Part shown: in pieces, positions 45,101 to 57,100 of the stretch
Position numbering within the stretch: position 1 is the stretch's first letter
How the letters are laid out: each line of letters starts with the position of its first letter
NCBI RefSeq assembly: GCF_003254395.2
Contig: NC_037640.1
Location: 9,468,289 to 9,532,288, forward strand
DNA length: 64,000 nucleotides
Direction: 5' to 3'
Origin: Apis mellifera
Lineage: Eukaryota > Arthropoda > Insecta > Hymenoptera > Apidae
Translations under genes and position numbers: made by a program
Notes under the pieces: generated by a model
Told to the model about the DNA's origin: nothing
Database searches by the model: none
What the model saw: only the letters and a program-made list of their open reading frames with translations

Positions 45101-48100
45101 AATTGGCGGGGGAATTCCAATGGCATCGGTTAAATTTTTCGTACGTTTCGTCGTGCGTTTAGGGAGAATGAATAATTGATCGCCGCTTTTGAACACCGCC
45201 TTAGCACACGTTGAATACAGGATTTCACGGGCCGATAGGTCGAGTCTTCGTGCTCGATATTTTTAATAGCCCTTTTTCAATAGTGGCCAGGTAGGGGCCA
45301 GTGGCCGACCAAGCCGTCCAGGTGCTGTTCTTTTTTTGAAACGCTATATACCCCAGCTAGCCGATAGGAAGCGCTGCCTCTTTTAATGCTCGATCGCTTC
45401 TAAATAGTTTGCCGTTCAAAAGATATAACCCGACCGACCACCGTTCGTTAAACGCGATCGTAACAGTAATCGTTTTCCAATTCACTTTTCATTTCGCTCT
45501 CTTCGAGAATTTAATCGAGAATTTTAATCAACGATAAAAATAAAAATCGATAATCTTCTCGTTACGAATGAAAAATAGTAGAATAATAGAATCTTTCTTT
45601 TCTTTTTTTTTCTCCTAAAATATTCTAAAATCTTCTCAAAATTCTCGTCACGTATGAGATTCGAATATCTGTCCGGACATCGGGACGACATTCTGTTAAT
45701 GCATAAAAAATTCGATAATTAAATTTCGCTACGTCTCATAAAGAGAGGACCGCCATGTTTCGAAGAACGAAACATTCCAAGAGTCGAAAGGCGGTCTGTC
45801 GAAGAGGTTAGATCGTTTTTTTCTTCTTCTTCTTTTCCAGACGAAACCGTGGCGCTCGAGTCGCCGAATTCGAGCACGATCCGCATCTCTCGGTTTTTTA
45901 CCGTTTTCGCGTGTCTACGTGTGTGATTCGAACGAAATAATAATGGCGCATGCACAACAACGGAAGACTTCTTCTATGAAAATTCTTGCCTCTCGTCCCG
46001 TCTACTTTCACCTCGCCAGTATTTTTTTTCGATCGATCGGGCAAAATTCGTCGGATTCTCTCTCTCTCTCTCACTCTCTCTCTCACTCTCTCTCTCCCCC
46101 TCCCCTTAATGCTAATCACCCGTCTCGTACATGCATCGTTTGTTCGGGAATCAGCGGTTAATTATTCAACAGCGACACAACAACGGGCAGGCTTGAAATG
46201 GCGAAGCGTGTAAAAGTGGCCGGTGTCGTGCCAAGAAGTTGTGCGACATCGTTCGCCGTAGTATACGGTTTGAAAAGCTGAACGGCACTAACGGGCAAAC
46301 GAAAGAAAGCTGAGCGCGTCTGGAGCTCGAAGCAAAAAGTAACGTTCACCTCTCTGCGAAAGGGGGACGTGAAGCAGACGCGAAGAAAAGAAAAACCGAG
46401 AGCCAACTATAGCCCAGCCGGCTATTATCGTCGATAATTAATTCGTGGCACACCTAACTCAAAACCTGCCACGGTTACCTCTTCTCTCCACCTCTCTACG
46501 AGAACCGTTCCATCCTCCCCCTCTTTCTTACTTATTTCGTACCTCCTCCCAATCTTATTATTTAATTCGTCTCACGATATGGAAGTATTGTTATGTACGA
46601 ACATTATATTATACGAAATCATGCTTACGTAAAAAAAAAGAAAAAAGAAAGAAACAATCTTTCTCCTCCACTTGGTCTTCTTCCGCGATCGATCGCGATT
46701 AAACTCTCTCTCTCTCTCTCTCTCTCTCTGTTCGGATCGATTCTCCACGGTTATTGCTCGCGTGCCTCGGATAACTTCTTACACACACAGTTCATTACTC
46801 CATTTCATTTTCGTGGATGCGTTTAACAAGGCAGGTGAACTCTGTTACCGCAAAGTGCAAGACCGCAGAGAGGATGGTGATTAACGTTTTAGTAATTAGC
46901 AATTAGCCGATGCGGAGAGTCGGGGTGATCGGAGGCATCGTAAGAAAGCGAGGGAAATGCGAATGCAAATTGCACGCATGGATCGTAATCGAGGCAGCTT
47001 TTAACTCTTGGCCTTAACGAGTATAATATTTAGCCTTTCGATCGATTGGAACAGGTATGGAACGCGAGCGAAGGTACGAGGGCGATTACGAGCGAGGCGT
47101 GCGTTTGCGATTTTTCGATTAGATTGGAATTCTTTCTTTCTTCTTTTTTAAAAAGGCTAAGAGGAATGCGGGAAAAGGGAACGAGTAGATGTTCTTCGAC
47201 ATTTTTCAACGCGCGACGGATCCGACAAATTGCAAAATTAACGCAACGCGATAATATTCTGCGCAATTTGGCAGGTTTAACAATCGTCGTACGTCGATTC
47301 GATTCGATTCCCGATTCGGATCGCTTTAGACCCGAACGAAATAATATATTTGCATCGATGTAAAAATTAAAAAAGATTGAATAAATTTGGAAAAAAATCA
47401 AAAGCCGAATCAAAAGAGAAATATATATATATACATTCAACGTAGCACGGTTAAGTACGATCGGTTATCGAACCCTGGAAAGAGGCTAGGCAGGCTCATG
47501 AAAATTCGTAGCACGGTACAAAACAACTCGTTTCCACGCGATAATTAGCGGATAAAGAGCGCGGTCGCGGTAATTAATTGGTCGTCGTTATTACGGGAGA
47601 AGCAAAGTTAAATCGTTGATTAGAAGGCCCGCGTTTCCTGGCAAAAGGTGATTCACGGTATCGCCGAGATCGGATCGAGAGAAACGAGCGCACGCTCGCC
47701 TACACTCCTGATCACGGTTCATAATGCAATCGTAACTTCTTCAACGTACCTCGACCGTGACAAATTCGCCTTCTCTTTATTCCCCGCAAGAGGGAGCAGC
47801 GAATCTCGTTCTCCCCCTGTACGAATACTTCCCGACCGACCCGATACTCCACGACCATTTCTCAGAAATCCCCCGACATCTCGCCTTAAAACCTCGTCCA
47901 ATTTTCGACCCGATTCGCGATAATGAATGTTCGAGACGAATTCAACCATTTAACGCGATAAAACTCTCGTCGAAGGACGAGAAGTTATTATTATCGGTCG
48001 ATTTCACTCGAAGTTACGTTACGTTAAAATGAAGAAATTATTATGAAATTTTATCATATTTTTGCTCGACGTTCGACTATTTTTCCCTTCCATTAAAGAC

Positions 48101-49554
48101 ACGATGCATCGCACGGATCTCCTTGCTCCTTCGTCCAACATCGTCGTCCTCGATATTGAAAACTCGACTTAACGAAGGGGAACACGAACGTCGGCCGACG
48201 GGATACGAAGAAGGATCGTGCGCCTCCAAACTAGATTCCTCTAGTTTACATTTTTCGTCTCCCTTCGCCGCGATCCATTATAATACCGATCCCTGGAATT
48301 TCTTCTGACTCATTATACCGGGTTCGCGTCCCACCTTTGCCGGACCCTACTTTTATATTCCTGTGCGGACCTGCCTCCGGGAAAATCGATACCGTTTCGA
48401 CTCCGTCCCCCCCTCCCCTCCTCCCCCTTTGTTAGGGGGACCGAAGGAACGATCGGATCTCCCATTTCGGATACCCGAATCTATATACCCTGTACCGAAT
48501 AGTTTGCGAACCCGAATCTTCGGGGATCTTTGAAATATATCTCCCCGGTCGAGGAATTCTTTCGAAACCACACGTTTTCGACGTCTCGATCGATTTCACG
48601 AATTCACGAAGCTCGAGATTCGATCGGTATGCCTATAGTCCGCGAAGTTGGAGAAGAAATATCCTCGAAATATTCGAAGAAGCATCGTTGTAAGCACGGA
48701 TTTTCGAGATTCCCGATCGATTCGGTTTTCACGCGTGCGATGCGTTACACAAGTTGCGTCGAGATTCGCTTGGTATTCACGTATCGGCCGTGTTTGCCTC
48801 GGTATTCAGACACGGTTTCTTAATTGTACGAGGTGTTCGTGCACGCACGGCTAGCCTTCACGGCTGCAAGTCGGCACGCATACCTATTGTACCCGCCGCG
48901 TTGAATTATTTAGGCCCGGGCCCTCTTTGACTCCGTTCCGTGAGTCGAACCGGTCCAGCCTCCGACCGCGAGCCACTCGCCCACATCGGAAAATCTCCTT
49001 TAACGATCCCCCGTGGCGAAAAATTTCCATTCCCGTTACCGAAAATTCGAGGTATCCCCTTTTGAGAAAAATTTTCTTTCCTTTTTCGTTCGATCTACGA
49101 TGGATGAATTATATTTTCTATACGTATATCGAGGAATTTCTCGTTCGCCGCGAGTTGGAACGCGTAGGTGTACGTAACAGGTGTATTTCGATCGGGCGTC
49201 GAGCCGTTACGAAGCGATTTTACACCCGGCGCGGATTTATCGATCCCTTCTCACGACTCACGATCGCTCGTTTGAAAGCTAAGCGGATCACTTCGCACGA
49301 TCGTTCGTATTATCGCTCGACGACAACGAACGATTACGCTTTACTCTTCCAAGACCTCTTATCCCTTGCACGTAACAACCATATATATATATATGCGTAA
49401 TTCCCTTGTCAGAGCACACTTTCAGATCAGAACTCTCGCGAGCCGCACATTTATCGTTACTATTATTACTATTATTATTATTCTCTTCGTCACATCTTTC
49501 TTTCTCTCTTTCTTTCGTTTCTTTCTTATTCTTTTTTTTTTCTTTATTAAAATC

Positions 49555-49591
49555 CACGACGAAGACGAAGACGAAGACGAAGACGACGAAG
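49555..49591. repeat. (GACGAA)n microsatellite
   Basis: Four to five tandem GACGAA hexamers ending in GACGACGAA, 270 bases left of a long T-rich run. Confidence 0.9.
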
Positions 49592-49866
49592 TGGAGCAGG
49601 AGAACGATGCGTGGTCCGCGAGTGAGAGCACAGTGCAACAGAATCACTGATCTTGATCACTTATGGTAACACCAGATCGAGGTACAAAGTCAGTTACGTA
49701 CGTACGAAACGATACGCGCTGGAACGATACGTGTATCGACACTATAAATGCGATTATGATTTCCACCCTTTTCTCCATCGCACACTAATCAAAATTATCC
49801 ACACTGTTTCTTTCTTTCTTTCTTTCTTTTTTTTTTTTTTTTTTTTTTTTTTGAGATGAGACTTAC

Positions 49867-50471
49867 CTATCCAGGACGGTCGTCAACGACAGACGACCCC
49901 GACGATCCTGTCCGGCGACGTGTTCTTCCGGATGGCCGGCTCGATCCGATATCGATAAATTCGTACAACGATGCACGCGAAGAACGTGTGGCCTCTTCTC
50001 CCCTCTGGTGGAACTGTTCTTTCTCTCGAACCTCGACGAACCTTCGGTCACTTGTTTCTCGAACGATATACGATACGCGCGGATCGTCCCGTTCGTTCGC
50101 GAAACGATTCTTTTTTTCCCCTCTTTCTTTCTTTTCCTCGCCTCTTCCCTTTCTACGAGGAGCGCACACCGCAGAGAAAAATTTCTACTTTTTCCTCGCA
50201 CCCTCGCACGATCGAGATTAGTCGCGAGAGTACCCGAGACCGCGAATCTCTCTTTTCTTTTCTCGTTCCCCTGTTTTTCTCTCGGTCCCTCTCTATGTCT
50301 CTCTCTCTCTCTCTCTTTCTCTGCGCGCGCGTGTGTGCGTATACGTGTGCGCGCGATATTTTTCCTCTTTATCCCTTTTCTTTCTCCTCTGTCCCCTTCA
50401 AAAATCACCGCGACACCGCACCGAACAGAAGTGAACTACTCGTGCGCCGCCGGTTCACGGTACCTTAAATA
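49867..50471 (-). promoter_or_regulatory. Candidate distal first exon and core promoter of tenectin
   Basis: On the minus strand, TGGATAG is followed by GTAAGTC at 49866, a near-perfect donor. The 550 bases upstream are purine-rich and open for about 180 codons up to the donor but without an ATG, which suits 5' UTR rather than coding sequence. A TATA-like TATTTAAGG lies at 50471-50463, and a TTCACTT initiator-like word about 40 bases downstream, slightly farther than usual. If it is spliced to the acceptor at 23233, the first tenectin intron would be about 26.6 kb. No transcript evidence is available. Confidence 0.3.
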
Positions 50472-51700
50472 CCTTGGCAGCCGCGCCGCCGCCACCGCCG
50501 CCGCCACCGCCGCAGCACGCCACCGCCACCACCGCTGTGCGTCGTGCGGCCCCCTACCTCAAACTCGCCCCACGCCGCGCGCGCCGATTGGCGAGGGAGA
50601 GGAGCCGATGTGTGCCCGCCGGCTACACCGGACCATCCTCTCTTCCTCTCTCTGTGTCCCTTGCTTCCCCGTCTCTCTCTCCTTTTTCTCCCCTCCCCCC
50701 TCCACCCGTGGATACGTCTCTCTCTCTCTCTCTCGCGTCGTCGTCGTCGTCGTCCTCCTCCTCTCCTCTCCTCTCCCCGCGCGCCCTTCTGCTTTCGTTT
50801 CTCTCATCTCGTTCGTCTTCTTCTTTCGGCACTCGCCTCTATCCCTTTATTCCTTATTATCTCTTTCTCTCTCTCTTTCTCGATTCTTTCCTTCCAATTG
50901 GTTGGCAATGGTCAATCACCGAGCTGCTGCTGCTGCTGCTGCTGTTGCTCGTTCGTTTCTTCGTTCCTTCGTTCTTTCGCGTTTGCTCGTATTTTTCGCG
51001 ATCTCTTTCTCCGTTTTTCCCTTTTATCCGATTCCTTCGAATCGTCTTTTAGGCGGGTCGATACGTTTCGTTTAGGTTTCTTTCTTATTTTATTTTTTTC
51101 GAAGGAGATGGAGACGGGGATTCGAGGTCGCCGATCAGCGAGGCGACGATACTTCTTTCTTTGTTTCTTTCCTTCCTTTTTTTTATCGTGTTCGTTAGGA
51201 AAGGTTGTCGAGGATAGAATTCGCGTATTCGAGGCACGCGATGGATCTCTGGTTGGTTTAGATCGTGTCGGTCGCGCGAGTCCTCGAGGGTTCGGTGTCG
51301 CGCTGCCGAGGAAGAGGACGAGGAAGAGAGTACGTAGAGCGTACAAGTGCGGTGCGCGAACCGCGGTGCGCACAGGCGCAGGAGACACGGCGCGCGGCTC
51401 CCGTCGCGCATTCGCGCTCCGCACGTCGTTGCGAGCGCATCCGCTCGTTGGCTGCCCCTCATCCTTTTCTTTCTCCAGTTTCACCATCCTCGCCTCGTAC
51501 GCTCGTTCAACGTTGCGAAATATCACGCTTCTATATATATGTTTTTCTCACGACTTTTCTTTTTTTATTTTTGAAAGAAAAAGTAAACCTTTTTTTCGAA
51601 GCATCGTAGACGATTCTTTGAGCAATGTAGTCGAACGTAAGTGGTTTGATTTAGAGTAGTTAGTGATCGTTAGTGAGCGTTACGCTGATTAACTTTGCTC
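50472..51700. promoter_or_regulatory. CpG-rich, triplet-repeat-rich region, possibly a divergent promoter
   Basis: The region has CCG/CCA triplets (50480-50530), TCG and TCC triplets (50738-50765), a CTG run (50922-50948) and a very CpG-rich block at 51230-51450. To its right is a TATA-like run (51531-51540), then two good plus-strand donors (GTAAGT at 51637 and 51701). This could start a plus-strand transcript divergent from tenectin. The long Ser/Leu-rich frames across it are products of triplet and CT repeats. Confidence 0.3.
50922..50948. repeat. (CTG)n microsatellite
   Basis: Seven to eight CTG triplets with one CTGTTG interruption inside the candidate promoter region. They read as poly-Ala, poly-Leu or poly-Gln in the overlapping frames. 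Confidence 0.9.
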
Positions 51701-52959
51701 GTAAGTGTTTCAAACTTTGGAGAGAAAGTAATTTTTTTTCCCTTTCTATCCTATCTATTCGTATCGTATTATATATTATATTAAATTCAAATTCAACTAT
51801 CGATCAAATATCGAATTATAAAATTATTTCAAATATATGTATAATCAATAATTTTGATACAAACATCCATTGAAATCCAAGTACGATCACGACCGGAAAG
51901 GAAACAGGATTACAAGAATCCAAGCGATACATAATGATAAATAAACTGAAATATTCGAACAATTGTTAAATCTTCGCATGATTCACACATGATTCCCTCG
52001 TGCTCGAAACGAATGGATACGATACGTTGAAATTATGTTAAGGTCCGTCCGGCAATTCGTCTCGAGATAATATTTGTCCGAGGGAACTGGTCAATGCCGT
52101 TGGATCCACAACCCGCTGACTCACTATCGGACAGCGCGTGCGTGTGGCTTCGCGAGATGAATCGAAACTCTCTTCTGCAAAACTATTCTTCTGGGAAAAC
52201 CTCGACAGAGAGACAGAGAGAGTCGTACGAAGGTCAACTCCCCGAATTCGAATTCGTCCAACCTTCCTCTCAAACATTTCGCTACTTTTTATCTTATTCT
52301 CCATTTTCTCTACGTACGAAAAAGTATCAAACGCGATTAATTTCCACTCCACCCGTTCCGTTCGAATTTTTCCTTCGAACTCGTGTAAAAAGCCTTTCGT
52401 TCGAGGCAAAAAAAAAAAGGCAAAAAAGAATTGGATGAATCAGTTTTCGCGTCGGGCCACTCGACACCTTCGAAGTCGCGCCTTCTCGATTCCACGGGGG
52501 AACGTCACGTCCCAAAGTGTACCCCGGGGTATGCGTGCGTGTCCCCCGACACGGCTCGAGGAAGTTCATCCCAGCCGGGTACATAGAAGCCGCCGTAAAG
52601 CAGTCGTTGGGTCCCCCTCGTCGGAGCACGACGGGGGACACCCGAGACACGAGGATTCCAGTTGGGTTCACCTTGCTCCTCGCGTTCCTTCTTCTTCTTC
52701 TTCTTCTTCGCCGTCCACGGGGGAGGGGAATTCGGTTCAGCGAACCGCGGACACCGACTCTTCGCCTCTTACGCTCGTTGCGCCTCCGCACTTGGTCGCT
52801 TCACTTCCGCCCGTCTCTCCCCGATGCCATTGACACTGACGTAATAAACGTGGACTCGATTAGAGGGTTGGGCGCTAGATGGAATATCGGATAGCAATAG
52901 TAATAGTGGTGGTGGTAGAAACGCGGCTGATAAGAATCGGTGGAGATTTATGTTCGATT
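51701..52959. other. Non-coding stretch with a GC-rich block
   Basis: AT-rich from 51730 to 52030, then mixed. A GC- and CpG-rich block lies at about 52440-52870, with a (TTC)n run at 52688-52708. A plus-strand frame reads into poly-Leu because of this run, so it is not evidence of a membrane protein. Confidence 0.4.
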
Positions 52960-54190
52960 TTTTTTCTTCTTCTTCTTCTTCAATTGTGGGAGACTTGTCT
53001 ATCTGGGATTACAATTCAAACTGTGTATTTTACGAGGAACGTAGGAATGAAAGGGTTGAGCTGGAAGGTTGAAATTGGAAGAAGAAAAGATAGAAAGAAT
53101 TTTGGGCGGCGAGGAGAAGTGGAACGGTTCGGCGAGAAAATTTTTTTCTTCTTTAATTGTGGGAGACTTGTCTATCTGGGATTACATCCGATTCAAACCG
53201 TGCATTTTACGAGGAACGTAGGAATGAAAGGGTTGAGATGGAAGGTTGAAATCGGAAAAAAAAAAAGATAGGAAGAATTTTGGGCGGCGAATTTTGGAGG
53301 AGAAGTGGAACAGTTCGGCGAGAAAATTTTTTTCTTCTTCTTCAATTGTGGGAGACTTGTCTATCTGGGATTACATCCGATTCAAACTGTATTTTATGAG
53401 GAACGTAAGAGTTGAACTGGAAGGTTGAAATTGGAAGAAAAAAAGATAGGAAGAATTTTGGGCGGCGAGGAGAAGTGGAACGGTTCGGCGAGAAAATTTT
53501 TTTCTTCTTCTTTAATTGTAGGAGACTTGTCTATCTGGGATTACATCCGATTCAAACTGTATTTTACGAGGAACGTAGGAATGAAAGAGTTGAGATGGAA
53601 GGTTGAAATTGGAAGAAAAAAAGATAGGAAGAATTTTGGACGGCGAGGAGAAGTGGAATAGTTCGGCGAGAAAATTTTTTTCTTCTTCTTCAATTGTGGG
53701 AGACTTGTCTATCTGGGATTACATCCGATTCAAACTGTATTTTATGAGGAACGTAAGAGTTGAACTGGAAGGTTGAAATTGGAAGAAAAAAAGATAGGAA
53801 GAATTTTGGACGGCGAGGAGAAGTGGAATGGTTCGGCGAGAAAATTTTTTTCTTCTTCTTCAATTGTGGGAGACTTGTCTATCTGGGATTACATCCGATT
53901 CAAACCGTGCATTTTACGAGAAACATAAGGGTTGAGCTGGAAGGTTGAAATTGGAAGAAAAAAAGATAGGAAGAATTTTGGGCGGCGAATTTTGGAGGAG
54001 AAGTGGAACGGTTCGGCGAGAAAATTTTTTTCTTCTTTAATTGTGGGAGATTTATCTATCTGGGATTACATCCGATTCAAACTGTATTTTACGAAGAACA
54101 TAAGAGTTGAGCTGGAAGGTTGAAATCGGAAGAAGAAAAGATGGGAAGAATTTTGGGAGGAGAAGTGGAACGGTTGGGCGAGAAAATTGC
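52960..54190. repeat. Tandem array, seven copies of 170-189 bp
   Basis: The phrase ATTGTGGGAGACTTGTCTATC recurs at about 52986, 53159, 53348, 53518, 53696, 53866 and 54043. Units share GGGATTACATCCGATTCAAAC, a GGAAGGTTGAAATTGGAAG stretch, GATAGGAAGAATTTTGGGCGG, GGAGAAGTGGAACGGTTCGG, a GAGAAAATTTTTTTC tract and a variable TTC run. Length differences come from the TTC run and an optional short GAATTTTGGAG insert. Units are over 90 percent alike. Frames cross up to two units but are not maintained, so it is not coding. Confidence 0.95.
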
Positions 54191-57100
54191 GAGGCCGATT
54201 ACATTGGAAAACGGTGTGGAGAAAGTGGAGGACGGGCAGCCGTTGAACTTGACCTGAATCGTACGGTCTGGGAGAAAGAATGATCGGGTCGTGGAAGCGG
54301 AGAAAGGAGAGAAAGAGCGAGGAGATGGAGGAAATTACTTTCGATTTCGAGCTCTTGGGATCGGTTACACTTTCTCCCCTCGGTGTCTGCCTCGGTCGTC
54401 GTCGCCGCCGCCGCCGCTTCCTTCCTCCTCTGCGAGGACGGCCAGCCTGTCGTTACGTGACTCTTCCATAAGGTCAAGGCCGAACAACCCAGCCAACTTG
54501 ACGATCGATCGCTTTTCCGCGCGATTTTCGACTCGACGCCCGCCTCCACCTCCTCGAAAGAGGAGGAAACGCTCGATCTTCGGTGCGGGAGAGATTTCCT
54601 TCTCTTTCTTTTCTTCTCGATACGTGGGTCGGGAGGAAGCTCGAGGCATTTAATTCGCGGGCTTTTTTCTTTTTTTTTCTTTTTCTATTATCAGCGAGTA
54701 CGAGTTTAACGTGCAGTTATTGCGGTACGGTGCTTCATCTGATTACACGGTTCGGCGTGTAAAGTCTTGGAATGGAATGTTCCATTGTTCTCTATTGTTT
54801 CGTCGAATGATATTGTGGAAAGGAAGAGACCTAGGAGGCTCTCTCCCGCCCTCCCTTCGTAATCTCTCGTAGGAAGTAATAACGTTTTTAAAGACGTCTT
54901 CGTAACGCGGTGCATTCTGTCGTTGTTTTTAATAATCGAGGCAGCGGTGTTGACCCAAGGATCGTCTCCAAGAGTCGAGAGATGTAGGACGATATTTTTG
55001 AGGAATGGTGGTTATTTATTACCGCATTTACCTCGATATAAATCTTATCGAGTCGGTTGGTATTTTTGGAATTTTTATCGGGCATCTTTTTATCGGCGTA
55101 TTATTATCATTTTAAGTGAACGGTCTGGCAAGCATCGAGGAAGTTCGCATCGTGGATGCAAGCAGATATTTTTCACGGTAATACAATTTATCGCCTTTCC
55201 TTTTTACGATTGCTCGTTAAAATTAATAGTGAAATTTCCATCCATTACGCGTTATTACTTAATGAGAATATAAAAAAATTACAATGTAGGATTATTTTTC
55301 GCAGTAAAATAAATTTATCGTGCTTTCCCATAAATCTTTCGGGCTCGAACGATTCTTCGAAATTTAATATCGCCAATTATTTTTACCAAATAATACGGTA
55401 CATTCCATAAATTCGTTATCAAAGCAACGAATAAAAAAAAAAGAAAAGCTTTATATATTTTTCTCAAAATTTCTTCCTCCCTTCGCTTTAACGCGACGTA
55501 ATAATTTTCAATCGGAATTTTTATCCGAATATAACGCGTCCTCCCATCCGACGCTCAACAATTTCCTCGTCTCGAGTTCTTTCTTTTTTCTTTATCGCCG
55601 AGGCGGAAGCGGCGATCGCAACGGCGAGACGCGTGGGTGGCGCCTTAACGCGACGCGAAACGGGCGCAAGTGCAAGTGGCGGCGCGTGTACTCCTCGTCC
55701 GCTCCTCGCCACTTTTCACCGAGACGTGGCGGCGATCGGTTACGACGACCGACCTTGCGACGACGCTTCCAACTGCATTCCACCGTGACGAAACATCGTT
55801 CACCGTTATTCGATGAAATATCGATCCGAGGCAACCGAGCCGAGGAAACACTATCGCGATACCACTCTCCTTTGGAACGGCCTGTAGAGCAGAATCGATT
55901 TTATCGATGCGTGCGTCGGCCAAGGTCGCGAATCTCGAGAAGAAACTCGTGAAAATGTACGTAAACCGGAGAGGAAATAATTTAAAAAAAGAATCAGGAT
56001 TTGTATCGTATATTTTCATCCTCGATTCACGAAGATAATTTTTTTTAAAAACGATCGAGTCGAAACCTTTACACCAATCTCTCTCTCTCTCTTTCGTGCT
56101 GATTAAATCAATAACTCCGCTAAACTCTGAGAACTTTCTCACTTGCCTGCGGAGCCAATTAAGTTCATCGTCGCGATCTAATAATAAACCGAGTTAACTG
56201 TATTCCGCCTCTATTGCCAAGCAACTGTGACTAAGTAATACATCGAAGAAAGGAAAAAGGAGAAGGGGGAAAACCCGAGAAAAGTTTAATCCTACGATTA
56301 ATCCTTCGTAGAAATCGTTGGAATTGGGGAATAACGATTATTCGTCGAATGGATTCCTTCGTTTTTTATCCCGCTTCGATATGAGTTTGTGGTTTAGGTA
56401 AAGAGGAGAGGGAGGAGAGGAGAGAGAATTACCAATGATCCCGATGTTACTTGGGCTTGTAATGCCTAAGAGGGTCCGTCTAATACGCGGCGGATAACTC
56501 ATCGTGAGGCGTTCTATCGCGAGGAGGAAACCGCGATTCACCGATTGGGTAAGCGTTCGTTAATCGTGTATCCATTTGCGGCCATTCGAGTGCGAACTAC
56601 AACGTGTTCAGTTTGCCTTGCACTTAACAGCGCCGCCGAGATGCAATTGGAATACAGGCCCTGTATGTTCCTGGCCACTTTCGAAGGGAATTAATTCCCG
56701 ATAAACACAATGTTTGTATCTTCCAATTCGTTTCAATAATTGCAACGTCGAATTATTTCTCAATTCTTCCATTTTGACTATCATTTTTAAACCGTTTTGT
56801 TTGGAATTCAATTCGAAAGGAGCTGCTATTTTGTCTCGAACGGTTTTGTGTGCTTTAATTGAATTATAGCTCTTTTTTGTTGCAATATATATTTGTTTTT
56901 AATTTAGAAACAAGACAATTTAAGTAAATAAAGGAAGAACGGAATCCGTTTTATTTGTACTGTTTTTTAGATTTTGTAATTTTTAAGGATATCGTTTAGA
57001 ACAATTTCCAGGATGCAAAGAATTGGTTTGAACAAACTGTACGATCTTCTGGATGTAAGAGGATAAAACGAGGCTTTCCATCTAGACGATCGATTTTCCT

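Larger units (their letters stand above)
38701..49860. other. Long non-coding stretch
   Basis: No coding exon recognised. The contents include a C10 run at 38921-38930, a (TCC)n run at 39138-39163, an AGG run near 40047-40060, a T-rich run at 42650-42679, CT runs at 46059-46096 and 46705-46729, and a (GACGAA)n run at 49555-49591. It ends in TTTC/T runs at 49808-49852. Balanced blocks at about 45180-45440 and 46140-46400 have no repeats and no consistent open frame, and are possible enhancers. Confidence 0.4.

Noticed and set aside
46200..46290. Short balanced frame starting MAKRVKVAGVVPR
   Set aside because: Only 27 codons, with no splice sites of matching phase and no homology recognised. 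Listed only as part of a possible regulatory block.
48930..48970. GGTTCGACTC on the minus strand, like a tRNA T loop
   Set aside because: The flanking bases do not pair as a T stem, and no A or B box or acceptor stem is present at tRNA spacing.
49867..50408. A minus-strand open frame of about 180 codons ending at the splice donor
   Set aside because: It has no ATG, and its Arg/Glu/Lys content comes from GA-rich repeats. It is better explained as 5' UTR.
50474..51659. Overlapping long plus-strand frames rich in Ser, Leu and Ala
   Set aside because: Three frames are open at once because of CT, TCC, TCG and CTG repeats. None has a recognisable domain.
52879..54123. Repeated frames with VEIGRKKDRKNFGRR and GRLVYLGLHPIQT, looking like a repeat protein
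   Set aside because: The unit length is not a multiple of three and varies, so the frame is lost every one or two units. It is a non-coding tandem array.
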